34,054 bases of DNA from Thermoplasmata archaeon (GCA_027315455.1 DAHUXZ010000024.1:1-34054); one strand, 5' to 3'; counted from the first letter of the stretch, positions 1 to 8,261 are shown. The notes: generated by a model from the letters alone, not told the origin. A program made the numbers and translations.

Positions 1-2
1 CG

Positions 3-446
3 CTCGCGCTCGCGACCTTCTGGCGTCCCCTCCTGGGCGGCGCCTCGGTCAGCTGGGTCCTCATCATCATCGCCCAGACGCTCCTCGCCCTCCCCTTCGC
101 GCTGGAGGGCCTCTCCGTCGCCCTCGCCCGCGTCCCGCGGGGCTATCGGGAGGGCGCGCAGGCGCTCGGCGCCCGCCCGTTCTCGGCGTACCTCGACGCC
201 GAGCTTCCCCTCGTGCGGCCGGCCCTCGTGACGGCGGCGCTGTTCGCCTTCGCCCTCGGCCTCGGTGAGTTCACCGCCACCTACTTCCTCGCGACGCCCG
301 CGACGACGACCCTCACGGTGGCCCTCTACCGGCTCTCCGCCCTGCGCAGCCCGGGGCCGGCCGACGCCGCCGCGGCGCTGCTCGTCCTGTTCAGCCTCGC
401 CGTCTTCCTGCTGATCGAGCTGGGGGGTCGCCGTGTCGAGCTCTGA
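3..446 (+). CDS. ABC transporter permease, C-terminal part
   Basis: This is the end of an inner-membrane permease of a binding-protein-dependent ABC importer; the frame is open back to base 3, so the start lies outside the window. The visible 147 residues hold hydrophobic helices and the cytoplasmic coupling loop typical of these permeases (YREGAQALGARPFSAYLDAE, the EAA-G motif), which docks on the ATPase. The following GLGEFTATYFLA helix resembles permeases of the sulfate/thiamine/iron group (CysW, ThiP, SfuB), but the substrate cannot be read from this piece. The stop overlaps the next gene, the ATPase, by 14 bases, so the two are surely one operon. A binding protein would be expected upstream, off the window. 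Function class is firm; substrate is unknown. Confidence 0.85.
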   Translation, partial: LALATFWRPLLGGASVSWVLIIIAQTLLALPFALEGLSVALARVPRGYREGAQALGARPFSAYLDAELPLVRPALVTAALFAFALGLGEFTATYFLATPATTTLTVALYRLSALRSPGPADAAAALLVLFSLAVFLLIELGGRRVEL

Positions 447-1428
447 GCTGCTCCGGGTCGCGGGGCTCGGCGTCGCCTGGCAGGGCCGCCCGGTCCTCGA
501 GGAGGTCGGGTTCACGGTGGAGCGCGGGGAGTACGTCGTCCTCATGGGCCCGAACGGGAGCGGGAAGACGACGCTCCTCCGCCAGATCGCCGGGCTCGAC
601 CCTCCCGGGAAGGGGACGATCACCTTCGAGGGCCGACGGGTCGACCGGCTGCCGCCGCACCGCCGGGGGATCGGCCTGCTCGCCCAGGAGGTCCTGCTCC
701 TTTCGGGCCGGACCGTGCGCGAGAACATCGCCTATGGGCCCGAGGTCGCCGGCTGGCCGCCGGCGGAGGTCGACCGCACCGTCGACGGGCTCCTCGACCT
801 CCTGAGGCTGAAGGGGCTCGGGGACCGGCGCCCGACGGAGCTCTCCGGCGGGGAGCGCCAGCGGGCCGCCCTCGCGCGCACCCTCGCGCCGCGGCCCGCG
901 CTGGTCCTCCTGGACGAGCCGCTGACGGCCGTCGACCCCGAGCTCCGGGGGGAGCTGAGGGGGGAGCTGCGGCGGGTCTTCCGCCGTCTCGGCGTGGCCG
1001 CGATCCATGTGACCCACGACCGCGAGGAGGGGCTGTGGCTGGGGGATCGGGTCCTTCTCCTCCTCGGCGGCCGGATCGCCCGGGCGGGGCCGCCCGGCGA
1101 GGTCTTCGCCGCCCCCCGCTCCGTCCGCGCGGCGCGGTTTCTCGGCTACAACGTGCTCGCCTCCCCGACCGGCCCGTTCGCGGTGCATCCGCGGGAGGTG
1201 CGGGTCGGGCCGGAGGGGACCGGCACCGGCGGGCAGGTCGTGTCGAGCGGGCCCATCGGCGGCGAGTGGCTGGCCGAGGTCGAGACCGCGGGCGGGGAGC
1301 GGGTCGAGGTCCGCGGTGCGGGCGAGACGCCACCGGCGGTGGGGACGCGGGTCGGCCTCGCGTGGGAGCGCGAGGTGCCGCTGTCGCCCGGCGACGACAG
1401 CGCGCCGGACCCCGCCGAAGGCGGTTAA
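433..1428 (+). CDS. ABC transporter ATP-binding protein with C-terminal TOBE-like region
   Basis: This 331-residue protein powers the importer whose permease precedes it. All nucleotide-binding motifs are intact: Walker A GPNGSGKT at 39-46, the Q-loop near 77, signature LSGGERQ at 137-143, Walker B LVLLDEP at 157-163 and the switch histidine in HVTHD at about 195. Residues from about 250 form a beta-rich tail (VHPREVRVG, then GGEWLAEVETAGG) like the TOBE domain of sugar, spermidine, molybdate and iron importers. The start is a GTG inside the end of the permease, a translational-coupling arrangement. Substrate options are an anion, iron or thiamine; the sequence does not decide. Confidence 0.9.
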   Translation: MSSSELLRVAGLGVAWQGRPVLEEVGFTVERGEYVVLMGPNGSGKTTLLRQIAGLDPPGKGTITFEGRRVDRLPPHRRGIGLLAQEVLLLSGRTVRENIAYGPEVAGWPPAEVDRTVDGLLDLLRLKGLGDRRPTELSGGERQRAALARTLAPRPALVLLDEPLTAVDPELRGELRGELRRVFRRLGVAAIHVTHDREEGLWLGDRVLLLLGGRIARAGPPGEVFAAPRSVRAARFLGYNVLASPTGPFAVHPREVRVGPEGTGTGGQVVSSGPIGGEWLAEVETAGGERVEVRGAGETPPAVGTRVGLAWEREVPLSPGDDSAPDPAEGG

Positions 1429-1457
1429 GCCCGCCGAGGCATCCGCGGGGCGTCACG

Positions 1458-2267
1458 ATGACCCACGGAAGGCAACGCGGCCTCAGCGCCGTGAGTGGGA
1501 TCTCCCTCGCCGTGGCGGCTGTGTTCCTCCTCGCGGCCCTCGCGCCCACCGTCTTGGGCCGGACGGTGGCGCCCGCGGCGGGCCCCGCGAGCGTGCCCCG
1601 GGTCATCGCGAACATCAGCGCGACCCCCGGCTCCGGGCCGATACCCCTCACCGTCGACTTCGTCGGGAACGGCAGCGGGAGCTTCCCGCCCTACAGCTAC
1701 GCCTGGTCGTTCGGGGACGGCAGTCCGGGGGCGACCGGCAGCGCCGTCTCCCACACCTACCGCTGGACCGGGTCGTTCGTCGTCAACCTCACCGTGACGG
1801 ACCTCTACGGCGCGATGGGAGCGGCGTCGATCACCGTCCGCGCCGGCCCCCCGGTCCTGTCGGCGAGCCTCGGCGCCGTCCCCGCCCGCGTGAGCGTCGG
1901 CGAGCGGACCGTCCTCACGGTCAACGTGAGCGGCGGCGTGCCGCCGTACGCGTTCGCCTGGAGCGGCCTCCCCCAGGGCTGCCCCACGCTCGACGTCGAC
2001 GTGCTCTCCTGCCAGCCCGTTAAGAGCGGCACGTTCCAGGTCTCCGTGACGGTGACCGACTCCGCCGGCACGGCGGTCCCGACCGGGACGAGCCTCACGG
2101 TCGCCGGGAACGTCCCCCCGCCGCCGCCTCCGGTCCCCCAGGGCGGGGGCGGCCTCCCTCTCGTCGTGGCGGTCGCGCTCGTCGCGGGGGCGCTCGGTGC
2201 CGGGGGGGCGGCGGGTCTATACTGGCGGCACCGCCGCGGCCGCGCCCCGCGAACGCCCGGTGCCTAG
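1458..2267 (+). CDS. Secreted, membrane-anchored PKD-domain protein
   Basis: A 269-residue cell-surface protein. A basic N-terminus and a hydrophobic stretch (about residues 9-34) look like a signal peptide. A PKD domain follows (about 48-130), with its hallmark WSFGDGS at 83-89 and HTYRWTGSF at about 99-107. A second Ig-like domain, again with a PPYAFAW strand, runs to about 215. A run of prolines and glycines and a single C-terminal transmembrane helix, ending in a basic RHRRGR stop-transfer segment, anchor it with the domains outside. PKD domains mediate protein or sugar contacts. The ATG at 1458 was chosen because it begins the signal peptide; the frame is open further upstream only as an artefact of high GC. 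It starts 29 bases after the ABC ATPase and may be co-transcribed. Its partner is unknown. Confidence 0.75.
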   Translation: MTHGRQRGLSAVSGISLAVAAVFLLAALAPTVLGRTVAPAAGPASVPRVIANISATPGSGPIPLTVDFVGNGSGSFPPYSYAWSFGDGSPGATGSAVSHTYRWTGSFVVNLTVTDLYGAMGAASITVRAGPPVLSASLGAVPARVSVGERTVLTVNVSGGVPPYAFAWSGLPQGCPTLDVDVLSCQPVKSGTFQVSVTVTDSAGTAVPTGTSLTVAGNVPPPPPPVPQGGGGLPLVVAVALVAGALGAGGAAGLYWRHRRGRAPRTPGA

Positions 2268-2971
2268 AGCCCCGGGGTCACGTTGATCAGGTGGCCGATC
2301 AGGTAGCCGGCGAACCCGCCCGCGAGCCCGATGATCGCCATCTGGAGGCCGTTGCGCCACCAGACCCCGGCGGTGGTGCGCGCCTCGTACCAGCCGACGG
2401 CGAAGAGCGCCACCGCGCTCAGGAGGACCGAGCTGAACGCCCCGACCATGACGTCGCCGGCCACGAAGAAGAACGGCAAGAGCGGGATCAGGTGGCCGAG
2501 GGTGGTCGCCCCCCCGACGATCCCCGCGCTCGTCCGCGGAGCGGACTCCTCCACCGGGGCCAGGTTGAGCTCGAAGGCCATCATGAACTCGAGCATCGCC
2601 GTCGGGTTGGCGCAGATGCCGTTCAGCATCGTGTCGAGCTCGGGACCGGTGTAGCCCCAGCGGACGAGGACCTCGCGGACCTCCCCGCGCTCGATCTCGG
2701 GGACGTCGCGCATCTCGGCCCGCTCGCGCAGGACCTCGGAGAGGTAGAGCCGGCGGCGGGAGAGGGTCGACGAGTAGGCGACGGCCGCCATCGCGATCGA
2801 CTCCGCGCCGAGGGCGGCGAGGGCGGCGATGAGGATGATCTTCGTGCCCTGGCCGGCCGCCGCCAGGCCGAGGATGATGCCGAGGACGTTGACGATCCCG
2901 TCCTGGCTCCCGAGGATGAAGTCCGATAGCAGGGTCGCCTTCGGGTGCGGTTCGGGGCCGGGAGCGGGCAC
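2264..2971 (-). CDS. VIT/CCC1-family divalent metal (Fe2+/Mn2+) transporter
   Basis: A 235-residue membrane protein of the VIT1/CCC1 family, which moves ferrous iron or manganese across membranes, usually with proton exchange. The family's first helix signature is visible as DFILGSQDGIVNVLGIILG near residues 16-34, followed by a helix with conserved Gly/Ala/Glu (LGAESIAMAAVAY), a charged cytoplasmic section (about 75-140: SRRRLYL, RERAEM, PEIERGEVREVL) that in the family binds metal, and three C-terminal helices. Family proteins are about 230-250 residues, so it looks complete. It lies 53 bases downstream of a P-type cation ATPase on the same strand, suggesting a shared metal-homeostasis operon. 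Its stop overlaps that of the convergent PKD gene at a CTAG. The GTG start has no clear ribosome-binding site. Confidence 0.88.
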   Translation of the reverse strand: MPAPGPEPHPKATLLSDFILGSQDGIVNVLGIILGLAAAGQGTKIILIAALAALGAESIAMAAVAYSSTLSRRRLYLSEVLRERAEMRDVPEIERGEVREVLVRWGYTGPELDTMLNGICANPTAMLEFMMAFELNLAPVEESAPRTSAGIVGGATTLGHLIPLLPFFFVAGDVMVGAFSSVLLSAVALFAVGWYEARTTAGVWWRNGLQMAIIGLAGGFAGYLIGHLINVTPGL

Positions 2972-3024
2972 GGTCGCCGGGAACGACGGGGGATGAAAGG
3001 GATTGCGCCCGCGCGCCTACCCGT

Positions 3025-5616
3025 TCAGCCGGCCGCGGAACGCCGGGACGCGGGCTGCGGCCCGTCGGGTCCCCGCAGGAGCCGGCGCAGCGGCTCGAAA
3101 CCGAGGGCTCCCGCCGCCCCGACCCCCAATGCGAGGAGGAGCTCCGCCGCGGGGAGCGGCGCGAAGCGGAAGATCGGCTGGAGCCAGGGCAGATAGACCG
3201 CCGCGAGGAGGAGTCCGAACCCCGCCGCGACCACCGCGGCGAGGATGCGGTTCGGGATCCCCAGGGAACGGGGGAACGGCACGGAGTGGGAGCGGTTCGT
3301 CAGGATGAGGAAGAGGTTGCCGCTCACGAGCGCCGAGAAGGCGAGCGTACGGGCGGTGGCCGCGGCCACGCCGAGCTCGAGCGAGCCGCCGTAGAGGGCG
3401 TAGGTCGCGGCGAGGACCAGGACGCCCTGCCCGACGGCGAGGGCGAGCCCACGGCGGTCGACGAGGGGGGCGTCGGGACGACGGGGGGGGCGCGCCATCG
3501 TGTCCGGGTCGAGCGGCTCGGCCTCGAAGCCGAGCGCGCTCGTCGGGTCGATGACGAACTCGAGGAAGACGATCTCGACCGGATACAGGACGAGCGGGGC
3601 CCCCATGAGGACGGGCAGGACGGCCATCCCGGCGACGGCGACATGGATCGCGAGGAGGTAGGCGATCGCCTTGCGCATGTTGGCGAAGATCCCGCGACCC
3701 TCCCGGATCGCGTCGACCATCGTCGGGAAGGCGTCGTCGAGGAGGACGATCTGCGCGGCCTCCCGGGCGACGTCGGTGCCGCGCCGGCCCATCGCGACGC
3801 CGACGTGCGCGGCCCGAAGCGCCGGCGCGTCATTGACCCCGTCGCCGGTCATCGCGACGATCTCGCCGTCCTCCTTGAGCGCCTCGACGAGCTCGAGCTT
3901 CGCCTCCGGCGCGAACCGGGCATAGACGTTCACCGAGCGGGTCCGCGCGGCGCGCGTCGCGGGGTCGAGGCGGTCGAGCTCGGAGCCGGTCACGACCTTT
4001 TCCGAGCCGGGGAGCCCCACCTTCCGGGCGATCGCCCGCGCCGTCGACGGGTGGTCGCCGGTGATCATCACGACCCGGACGCCGGCGGCGTGGCACGCGG
4101 CGATCGCCTCCACGACCCCGGGCCGCAGCGGGTCGGCGAGGCCGACCAGGCCGAGGAACTGAAGGGGAAACTGCCGCGGGTCGTCCGGCAGCTCGACGGC
4201 GGAGGGGCCGTCCGGGGGGAGGCGGACCTCGGCGACCCCGAGGACCCGGAGGCCGTCGTCCCCCATCGACGTGACCGCCGCCTGCCAGCGGGCTCGCTCC
4301 TCTCCCGCGATCCCGCAGACCTCGAGCAGGGCCTCGGGCGCCCCCTTCGCGCTGACGACCCACTCGCCGGGGCGCTCCCCCGACCAGACCTGGGTCACCG
4401 CGAGGAAGGCGGGCGAGAGGGGGTAGCGGCGCACCCGCCGCTCATCGTCCGCGCGCGGCAGCGCCACCCTCGCCGCGAGCCCCGCCTCCCGTATCGCCAC
4501 CTCCGTCGGGTCGACCGGGTCGAGGTCGCTCGCGAAGACCGCCACCCGAAGGAGATCGCGCACCGCGGGGCCCGCCCCGGGGAGGTCGCCCCCGATGACG
4601 ATCCGGTCCGCCGGGTCGACCGCCGTCGCCTCCACGGCCATGCGGTTCTCCGTGAGGGTCCCGGTCTTGTCGGTGCAGAGGACGGTCACCGCGCCGAGGG
4701 TCGGGATGGCGCCGAACCTCCGGGCCAGGGTCCGCTTCCGGGCCATCCGCCGCGCGCCGAGGGCCGTGTAGACGCTCAGGACGACCGGGATCTCCTCCGG
4801 CAGCAGGGAGATCGCGGCCGCGAGCCCGGCGAGCAGGCCGAGAAGCCACTCCCCGTCGCGGACGCCGAGGATGAGGACGACCGCAAGGCTCGCGATGATG
4901 GCGAGCGCGCTCACCGACAGGAGGAGCCCGCGCGTCTGCCGGACGAGGACCGGGGTCTCGGTCTCCACGGAGGCGAGGGCGCTCGCGATGCGGCTGACCT
5001 CGGTGCGAGTGCCCGTCGCGCGGACCTCGGCGTGCCCGTGGCCGGCGACCACCAGGGTCTGGGCGTAGACGAACGGGGACTCCTCCCCTCCCGGACGACG
5101 CCACGGCGCGGCGCCGTCCCACTCGAGCTTGTCCACGGGGACCGACTCCCCGGTGAGGAGGGACTCGTCGACCCGCAGGTCGATCCCGTCCAGGATCGCC
5201 GCATCCGCGGCGACCCGGGTGCCTTCGCTCAGGACGATGACGTCGCCCCGCACGAGCTCCCGGCGGGGGACGCGGCGGCGGGTTCCGCCGCGGACGACCT
5301 CGATCTCGGGGTCGGCCATCTCGCGGAGGGCCTCGAGCGCCTCCTCGGCGTGCCGGCCCTGGTAGAGGTCGAGGCCGATGATCACGACGACGGAGCCGGC
5401 GAGGAGGATCGCGTCGCGCAGTTCCCCGAAGAAGAAGTAGACGATAGCGCCCCCGAGCAGGAGCGCGATGATCGGCTCGCGGATGATCTCCCAGAGGATG
5501 GCGAGCGCGCTGCGTCGATGCCCCCGGGGGAGCTCGTTCGGGCCCTCTTCGCGAAGCCGTCGGGCGGCCTCGGTCTCCGACAGCCCGGCCGGACCGGCGA
5601 GGAGCGGTGCAGGCAC
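3025..5616 (-). CDS. P-type cation-transporting ATPase (PEEIP group, probably Ca2+ or Mn2+)
   Basis: An 863-residue P-type ATPase that exports a cation at the expense of ATP. Motifs in order (numbering from the GTG at 5616): actuator loop TGES at 155-158, membrane motif PEEIP before the phosphorylation site, DKTGT with the phosphorylated Asp at 316, nucleotide-binding KGAPE, and the hinge TGDGVNDAP at 590-598. The PEEIP sequence and the sixth-helix motif VIDPTSALGFEAEP place it with archaeal/bacterial ATPases related to Ca2+ pumps rather than with heavy-metal CPx pumps; no N-terminal metal-binding domain is present. The frame is open to 5790, but that would run into the divergent gene at 5774. 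GTG at 5616 (or TTG at 5652) gives a normal N-terminus; the start is uncertain. The VIT-family transporter follows. Confidence 0.9.
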   Translation of the reverse strand: MPAPLLAGPAGLSETEAARRLREEGPNELPRGHRRSALAILWEIIREPIIALLLGGAIVYFFFGELRDAILLAGSVVVIIGLDLYQGRHAEEALEALREMADPEIEVVRGGTRRRVPRRELVRGDVIVLSEGTRVAADAAILDGIDLRVDESLLTGESVPVDKLEWDGAAPWRRPGGEESPFVYAQTLVVAGHGHAEVRATGTRTEVSRIASALASVETETPVLVRQTRGLLLSVSALAIIASLAVVLILGVRDGEWLLGLLAGLAAAISLLPEEIPVVLSVYTALGARRMARKRTLARRFGAIPTLGAVTVLCTDKTGTLTENRMAVEATAVDPADRIVIGGDLPGAGPAVRDLLRVAVFASDLDPVDPTEVAIREAGLAARVALPRADDERRVRRYPLSPAFLAVTQVWSGERPGEWVVSAKGAPEALLEVCGIAGEERARWQAAVTSMGDDGLRVLGVAEVRLPPDGPSAVELPDDPRQFPLQFLGLVGLADPLRPGVVEAIAACHAAGVRVVMITGDHPSTARAIARKVGLPGSEKVVTGSELDRLDPATRAARTRSVNVYARFAPEAKLELVEALKEDGEIVAMTGDGVNDAPALRAAHVGVAMGRRGTDVAREAAQIVLLDDAFPTMVDAIREGRGIFANMRKAIAYLLAIHVAVAGMAVLPVLMGAPLVLYPVEIVFLEFVIDPTSALGFEAEPLDPDTMARPPRRPDAPLVDRRGLALAVGQGVLVLAATYALYGGSLELGVAAATARTLAFSALVSGNLFLILTNRSHSVPFPRSLGIPNRILAAVVAAGFGLLLAAVYLPWLQPIFRFAPLPAAELLLALGVGAAGALGFEPLRRLLRGPDGPQPASRRSAAG

Positions 5617-5736
5617 CCGGGACGCAACGGCCTCCTTCCCCTTATCTTGCAAGGTCCGTGCGCATGACCTCGGGCGGTTCCGCCGAGGACGGGCTTCGGC
5701 GCCGGGGCCGCCGCTCCCGGCGGCACGCTCCGCCAC

Positions 5737-5746
5737 CAAACGCTTT
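5737..5746. promoter_or_regulatory. Possible core promoter between P-type ATPase and small membrane protein
   Basis: The sequence CAAACGCTTT is the only AT-rich element in the divergent intergenic region and has near two-fold symmetry (AAACGCTTT). It lies about 30 bases ahead of the ATG at 5774 and could position transcription of that gene. It is a weak match to an archaeal TATA box. Confidence 0.25.
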
Positions 5747-5773
5747 CCCCCGACCGCGGCTCCGGCGGAGAGG

Positions 5774-6184
5774 ATGAACGGCCGGCCCACGCTGCGCCGC
5801 TACGGCCTGTCCGTGCTCGCGCTCACCGCCCTCGTCGTGGCCGCCGGGTTCGCGGCGGCGGTCGTCGCGGTCCCCGGCGATCCGCTCGCACTGCACGAGA
5901 CGGCCGGTGCCGTGCTCCTCGGGCTCCTCGCGGCCCTGGTCGGGCGGAGCGCGCAGTGGCGCCACGAACGCCCCTCCCTTCTCCCTCGGGCGATCGCCGC
6001 GCTCGCGGCGCTGATCGCCATGGGAGCGCTCGGCGCCCTCCTCGCCCTCGGTAGCCTGCCCCCGGCGCTCGCCGGACTGCCGCTGGTCCCCCTCGCGGTG
6101 ATGCTCGCGATCCTCGCCGAGTTCGCCTGGGCGAGCCGTCCGCTCGAACCCCGCTCCCCCCGCGCCGCAGCGTCTCCGCCCTGA
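5774..6184 (+). CDS. Small multi-pass membrane protein, unknown function
   Basis: A 136-residue hydrophobic protein with about four predicted membrane helices (roughly residues 12-33, 43-59, 72-95 and 97-121) joined by short loops, with arginines (RSAQWRHER) in the middle loop and a Pro/Arg/Ala-rich tail. The arrangement resembles small four-helix proteins of unclear role. The ATG is preceded by GGCGGAGAGG, a usable ribosome-binding site although close to the start. It is divergent from the P-type ATPase, so a link with cation transport is possible but unsupported. I do not recognise the family. Confidence 0.6.
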   Translation: MNGRPTLRRYGLSVLALTALVVAAGFAAAVVAVPGDPLALHETAGAVLLGLLAALVGRSAQWRHERPSLLPRAIAALAALIAMGALGALLALGSLPPALAGLPLVPLAVMLAILAEFAWASRPLEPRSPRAAASPP

Positions 6185-6584
6185 ACTCGCCCCGGGCCTC
6201 GTTGGAACCCCTGGCATCTTCATCGGAAGTCGGGGCGATTCCGCCCCGAGACGGGTGCACCATCGCCGCCGTAAAGAAGCCCGCACGAGGCGCAGACGCG
6301 GGCCGTTGCTCCCGCGGAGCCCGATACCCGCCCGCAGGGAATGTGCACGATGCCCGCACCCGGCGGCTGGGCATGCGCTCGATACCCCCTCGGTAGGCTA
6401 CGTGCCCGGAACGCGACAGAAGGCAGCCATCGTGTGCAGGCTGTGCACCCGGCACGACGGCAAGGGAAAGCGGCTCGAGTGTCGGAAGGTCCCCGGCTGA
6501 TCCTCGGGGAGCGATCCCTGAGAGCCGGCGCACGCGGGGGAGCCGGTGCCACGGGTAAAGCCGTCCCTGGGGCGAGCCGAGACA
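6185..6584. other. 400-bp stretch without a convincing gene
   Basis: Short frames exist on both strands, some with scattered Cys-X2-Cys pairs (for example VCRLC on the plus strand near 6435 and VCASC on the minus strand near 6290), but none has a good start, ribosome-binding site or recognisable domain. Codon-position bias is not evident. It may be decayed coding sequence or spacer. Confidence 0.4.
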
Positions 6585-7355
6585 CTACGGCACGTCGACT
6601 CGGCCCCGAGCGCGCTTCGCCATCCCGGCGATGGCGAGCGAGGCCCCCACGAGACACACCGCGCCGAGCACCACGATGACCCCCCCGAGGATGGACTGCC
6701 ACTCGCCACTCGGTCGGACAAGGGAGTCGGTCACCAATGCGACGATGATCAGCCCTCCTCCGAGTAGCATGAGCGACTGGCCGCGTCGGAAGATCCCGAC
6801 GCCGAACGGGTCCGAGAGTAAAGTGGATGTGCCCCCACTTGGCGGTACCCGTCGCCGCAGGGTCTCGGGCTCCAGCCCCAGAGGTCCGAGCAGAGAGGCA
6901 TCGACGACTATCCACTCCGAGAACAAGCGGCTCGGAGCGTCGCGGGATGGGCCGACTCGTCCCGTACCCACGACCATCGCGTCGGGTCCGACCACGCCTA
7001 CCTGCCGGATGTCGGCGAGCCGGAGGCTGACCTCGGACGAGGAGAGGTAGCCGCCCGCGACCCGATGCGCCCGAAACACGATTTCGTCACCCGCCCGCCA
7101 GACCTGCCTGGGCGCACGGCCGACGATGAGCGCCGACGCGTAGGCCAGCACCACAGATTCGACCACGAAGAGGGCGAGAGCCAATCGAAGCGCTGCGGCC
7201 GCCCCGTGTGAACTCCAGTCCGCGACGACAACGAGGCCGAGGATGACGGCCACCCCGACGAGCAGCGGCACGATGATGCGAGTGATGCGGCGGCGTCTCG
7301 ACGGGTTCGGGTAGACCGGGGACCGTCCTTCGCCAACGGCTTCCGGCACATACAT
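6585..7355 (-). CDS. Membrane protein with a central soluble domain, unknown function
   Basis: A 256-residue protein with two N-terminal helices (about residues 27-45 and 53-75), a soluble beta-rich domain of about 110 residues (from RAPRQVWRAGDEIVF to about FRRG), and two C-terminal helices (about 193-212 and 221-245). The layout resembles bacterial PH-domain membrane proteins in which a small beta domain sits between helix pairs, but no motif proves this. The frame is open to 7535; the ATG at 7355 (MYVPEAV) is preferred because the basic PSRRRRITR segment and first helix follow at a normal distance and the upstream translation has no protein-like character. Codon use is less GC3-biased than that of flanking housekeeping genes, hinting at later acquisition. 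Confidence 0.6.
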   Translation of the reverse strand: MYVPEAVGEGRSPVYPNPSRRRRITRIIVPLLVGVAVILGLVVVADWSSHGAAAALRLALALFVVESVVLAYASALIVGRAPRQVWRAGDEIVFRAHRVAGGYLSSSEVSLRLADIRQVGVVGPDAMVVGTGRVGPSRDAPSRLFSEWIVVDASLLGPLGLEPETLRRRVPPSGGTSTLLSDPFGVGIFRRGQSLMLLGGGLIIVALVTDSLVRPSGEWQSILGGVIVVLGAVCLVGASLAIAGMAKRARGRVDVP

Positions 7356-7589
7356 GCTGGAATGAGCAGGAAACGGCCAGCCAAAGGCTTGCGCTTCGCG
7401 GGGTCCCGCCCGCGTCGACCGAGAGAGTGGGCCTCCCGGCTCGTGGGCCACCCACAGCGCCCAGGGGCAGCGCTCCGCGAACCGGAACGGAACGGGGGCT
7501 GGCCAGATTCCCGAGGACGTGGCCAGATGGGTCAACGTTGATGCCCTCGCATGCCGTTCTTTAGGTGTCGCCGCTTCGTCGAAGGAACC

Positions 7590-7796
7590 ATGGACCCCTT
7601 CGCGTGGATTCGGCTCGGTTGGCTTCTCATGTTCGCCTCGGCGGCGGCGATCGGCGCGCCCTTCGTAGCATTGGGCTACACGGCGTTCTACGGGGGAACG
7701 GTCGGACTTTGGGTCCTGGCCTTCCTCCCCGTCGCCCTGGGCCTTGCCTACGGGGCGTCACGGGCTACGAGGCGCGGACTCGGGCGCCTCTCGTGA
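7590..7796 (+). CDS. Small two-helix membrane protein
   Basis: A 68-residue protein starting at MDPFAWIRLGW, with two hydrophobic helices (about residues 7-30 and 35-55) and an arginine-rich C-terminus (SRATRRGLGR). The ATG at 7590 follows GAAGGAACC, an acceptable ribosome-binding site; an upstream in-frame ATG at 7551 gives a less plausible Cys/Arg-rich N-terminus. It is divergent from the gene at 6585-7355. No family recognised, and its short length keeps confidence modest. Confidence 0.5.
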   Translation: MDPFAWIRLGWLLMFASAAAIGAPFVALGYTAFYGGTVGLWVLAFLPVALGLAYGASRATRRGLGRLS

Positions 7797-8013
7797 TCTC
7801 CGGAACCGCATCCCCCGAGTGGGTTCGTTGGGGGGCCAACGAGCGGCATTCGACCGCCGATGGGCCCCGGATCCCCTCCGCGAGGAGGAGGGAACGATCG
7901 GGAACTGCCTACTCGGCCGTCGCCTCTTCGACCCGAGAGACGGCGTGGCGGGTCGCCGGCCAGCGCCCCCGTGGGACGAGGCGGGGACAAGCATTCGCTC
8001 CCCCGGGGGGGGA

Positions 8014-8121
8014 CGCCCGCGCTGGGATTCGAACCCAGGTCTGAGGCTCCGCAGGCCTCTAGGATAATCCATTGCAGCGGGGACGGAGAGGTTCCGCACC
8101 CCGTAGCTACCCCACGCGGGC
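8014..8121 (-). tRNA. tRNA-Arg (anticodon GCG) with an insertion of about 30 nt in the D-loop
   Basis: Read on the minus strand, the acceptor stem is GCCCGCG (8121-8115) pairing perfectly with CGCGGGC (8021-8015), followed by discriminator G at 8014. U8, A14 and G15 are in place. The anticodon arm is GAGGC-CTGCGGA-GCCTC, reading anticodon GCG for arginine CGN codons with G37. The variable loop is AGAC and the T-arm is CTGGG-TTCGAAT-CCCAG. CCA is not encoded. The total of 108 nt is some 30 too long: the excess lies in the D-loop between AGC (14-16) and TGGATTA (17a-21), and folds into a hairpin (GTAGC/GCTGC, three-base bulge TAC, GGGG/CCCC, GCGGA/TCCGT). This looks like a non-canonical intron; exact splice points are not determined. 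Confidence 0.85.
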
Positions 8122-8163
8122 ACCCGGTCGGTACCGTGACCGGGCGCGGCGAGGAGGGGCGTG

Positions 8164-8170
8164 TATAAAA
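8164..8170 (-). promoter_or_regulatory. TATA box, probably for tRNA-Arg
   Basis: TTTTATA on the minus strand is centred about 46 bases ahead of the mature tRNA 5' end. Transcription would begin near 8141, leaving a leader of about 20 nt for RNase P to remove. Confidence 0.5.
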
Positions 8171-8215
8171 GCCCGCTCGCGCGCGCGCCCGGTGTCGGAG
8201 GCCCGTCGCCCATAC

Positions 8216-8221
8216 TTTATA
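8216..8221 (+). promoter_or_regulatory. TATA box of the gatD operon
   Basis: TTTATA in a very GC-rich context. A start of transcription about 26 bases downstream (near 8244) gives a leader of about 17 nt with GGAG at 8254-8257 ahead of the ATG at 8262, which supports that ATG over the upstream in-frame GTG at 8232. Confidence 0.6.
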
Positions 8222-8261
8222 GCGCCGGACGGTGAGACCTTGCGCCGGCCCGCCGGAGCTC

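Noticed and set aside
3286-5667. Very long open frame (about 790 codons) opposite the P-type ATPase
   Set aside because: Its translation is Arg/Asp/Glu/Gly-rich without domains; at this GC content antisense frames of real genes stay open by default. The ATPase on the minus strand has all catalytic motifs.
6220-6500. Possible zinc-ribbon fragments with CxxC pairs on both strands
   Set aside because: No start or ribosome-binding site, ligands not spaced as in a known finger, and the two strands contradict each other.
7797-8013. Attachment-site repeat of the tRNA 3' end
   Set aside because: No second copy of the T-arm and acceptor sequence was found in the window.
8014-8121. Alternative fold as a class II (Ser/Leu) tRNA with a long variable arm
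   Set aside because: That fold needs an anticodon loop without U33 and an over-long D-loop, whereas the Arg fold gives a perfect five-base-pair anticodon stem and a standard seven-base loop.
8174-8189. Alternating CG run (CTCGCGCGCGCGCCCG) as a Z-DNA regulatory element
   Set aside because: Expected by chance at this base composition and not linked to any feature beyond the nearby promoters.
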